From positions 1-5,004 of the forward strand of contig DASSIM010000115.1 of NCBI GenBank assembly GCA_035691865.1: DNA of 5,004 bases, in the 5' to 3' direction. The position numbers were made by a program, and so were the translations under genes. Below, in pieces: positions 4,525 through 5,004 of this stretch (the stretch's first letter is position 1; each line of letters begins with the position of its first letter). The notes beneath the pieces were generated by a model. The model had not been told where the DNA came from, ran no database searches, and was given only the letters and a program-made list of their open reading frames with translations. The DNA comes from Nitrosopolaris sp035691865 (lineage in GTDB: Archaea > Thermoproteota > Nitrososphaeria > Nitrososphaerales > Nitrososphaeraceae).

Positions 4525-5004
4525 ATGCCCACTAACACGGTGGTTGTTGGAGTTGCATGCTTCTTAACTGTCGTAGTAATTTTGAGTTTATATTCTATAC
4601 CTTCAGTGTCCGCTAAAAGTTCTAAAGGGCCAATTGCGTGTTCACCAAGTGGACTTACTCGAGGGGGAGAGGGAAGCACCATTAAACAAGTCCGTTGTTG
4701 CCAGACGTCGACAGATTCAGAAGGTATAACGGTTACATACTGTACTTATTGCGATGATACAGATCCGCCTAGCAACTGTGGTCCACGCTTTATAGCACAT
4801 GGAGGAGGTAACACAACGGTAGGGCCGACTCAAACTGGAAATGGGCTTCCTAACACCGGGGCAATACCTAACGGACAAACTGGCCAGCCTGATCACTTAG
4901 GAACTGCGCTTCCTTCTTCAGGTAACAATACAGGTACACTACCAGTAAACAATAACACCGGTACACTTCCCCCTGGAAGCATAATCAAGGTTCCTCCAGG
5001 TACA
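4525..5004 (+). CDS. Secreted Cys-rich protein with a Thr/Gly/Asn/Pro-rich tail (partial, 3' end missing)
   Basis: ATG at 4525 opens 160 codons that run off the window without a stop. Residues 1-30 are a signal peptide or N-terminal anchor: a hydrophobic core at 6-22, then SVSA, predicting cleavage before K31. The mature part holds six cysteines (C39, C58, C59, C73, C76, C85) in a CC and CxxC arrangement, an even number suited to disulfides or a metal site. From about residue 94 it becomes low-complexity, rich in Gly, Asn, Thr and Pro, with NNTGTLP repeated at 134-140 and 143-149. Three N-glycosylation sequons (N96, N134, N143) suggest a glycosylated stalk. It is probably an extracellular or S-layer-associated protein of unknown function. 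An in-frame TTG at 4510 is an alternative start, bounded by a TAG at 4501. I recall similar Cys-rich proteins from soil Nitrososphaerales but cannot name a family. Confidence 0.7.
   Translation, partial: MPTNTVVVGVACFLTVVVILSLYSIPSVSAKSSKGPIACSPSGLTRGGEGSTIKQVRCCQTSTDSEGITVTYCTYCDDTDPPSNCGPRFIAHGGGNTTVGPTQTGNGLPNTGAIPNGQTGQPDHLGTALPSSGNNTGTLPVNNNTGTLPPGSIIKVPPGT

Noticed and set aside
4549..4560. GVAC within the signal peptide as a lipoprotein lipobox
   Set aside because: The cysteine (residue 12) precedes most of the hydrophobic core, and position -3 is Gly, so it does not fit a lipobox. Cleavage after the SVSA site is more plausible.
4497..4682. Minus-strand open frame of 61 codons
   Set aside because: It is antisense to the Cys-rich secreted protein, whose signal peptide and cysteine pattern mark the plus strand as coding.
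4846..4860. LPNTG at residues 108-112 of the Cys-rich protein, resembling a sortase signal
   Set aside because: It is internal, followed by at least 48 more polar residues rather than a membrane segment and basic tail, and fits the surrounding Pro/Thr/Gly low-complexity region.

Overview
The window reads as chromosomal DNA of an ammonia-oxidising archaeon of the Nitrososphaerales (Thaumarchaeota/Nitrososphaeria), perhaps close to Nitrosocosmicus. This rests on AT-rich DNA with frequent ATA, AGA and AGG codons, TATA boxes about 24-26 bp before start codons that lack ribosome binding sites, and two short secreted proteins of a style I remember from soil Nitrososphaerales (His/Asn-rich, and Cys-rich with a Thr/Gly/Pro/Asn tail). 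The lineage is inferred, not proven by a marker gene.

Layout, all genes on the + strand. Positions 1-133: the last 43 codons of an unidentified gene. Positions 146-343: a 65-residue protein with four CxxC pairs, 12 nt downstream, whose ribosome binding site overlaps the previous stop codon. Positions 344-820: mostly non-coding, with a possible 32-residue ORF (604-702) and a pair of 9-bp direct repeats ahead of a TATA box. Positions 821-1090: a small secreted His/Asn-rich protein, probably translated from a leaderless mRNA. Positions 1091-1576: non-coding or weakly coding, with T-rich termination tracts, two sets of repeats spaced 22 bp apart, and a possible 42-residue leaderless ORF (1372-1500). 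Positions 1577-2632: a zinc-free quinone-oxidoreductase-like MDR enzyme. Positions 2731-4203: a patatin-like serine acyl hydrolase with its catalytic motifs intact. Positions 4204-4524: an intergenic region with hairpins, T-rich tracts and a TATA-like box. Positions 4525-5004: the N-terminal 160 codons of a secreted Cys-rich protein that runs off the window.

The genes do not form one obvious pathway. Only the first two look like an operon. The others appear to be separate units, each with its own candidate promoter, covering the cell envelope (two exported proteins), redox chemistry (MDR enzyme) and lipid or acyl-ester hydrolysis (patatin). I see no mobile element, CRISPR array, tRNA, rRNA or recognisable defence system. 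The most interesting points are the possible leaderless micro-ORFs, the repeat pairs ahead of promoters, the patatin's unknown substrate in a cell with ether lipids, and the truncated Cys-rich surface protein.
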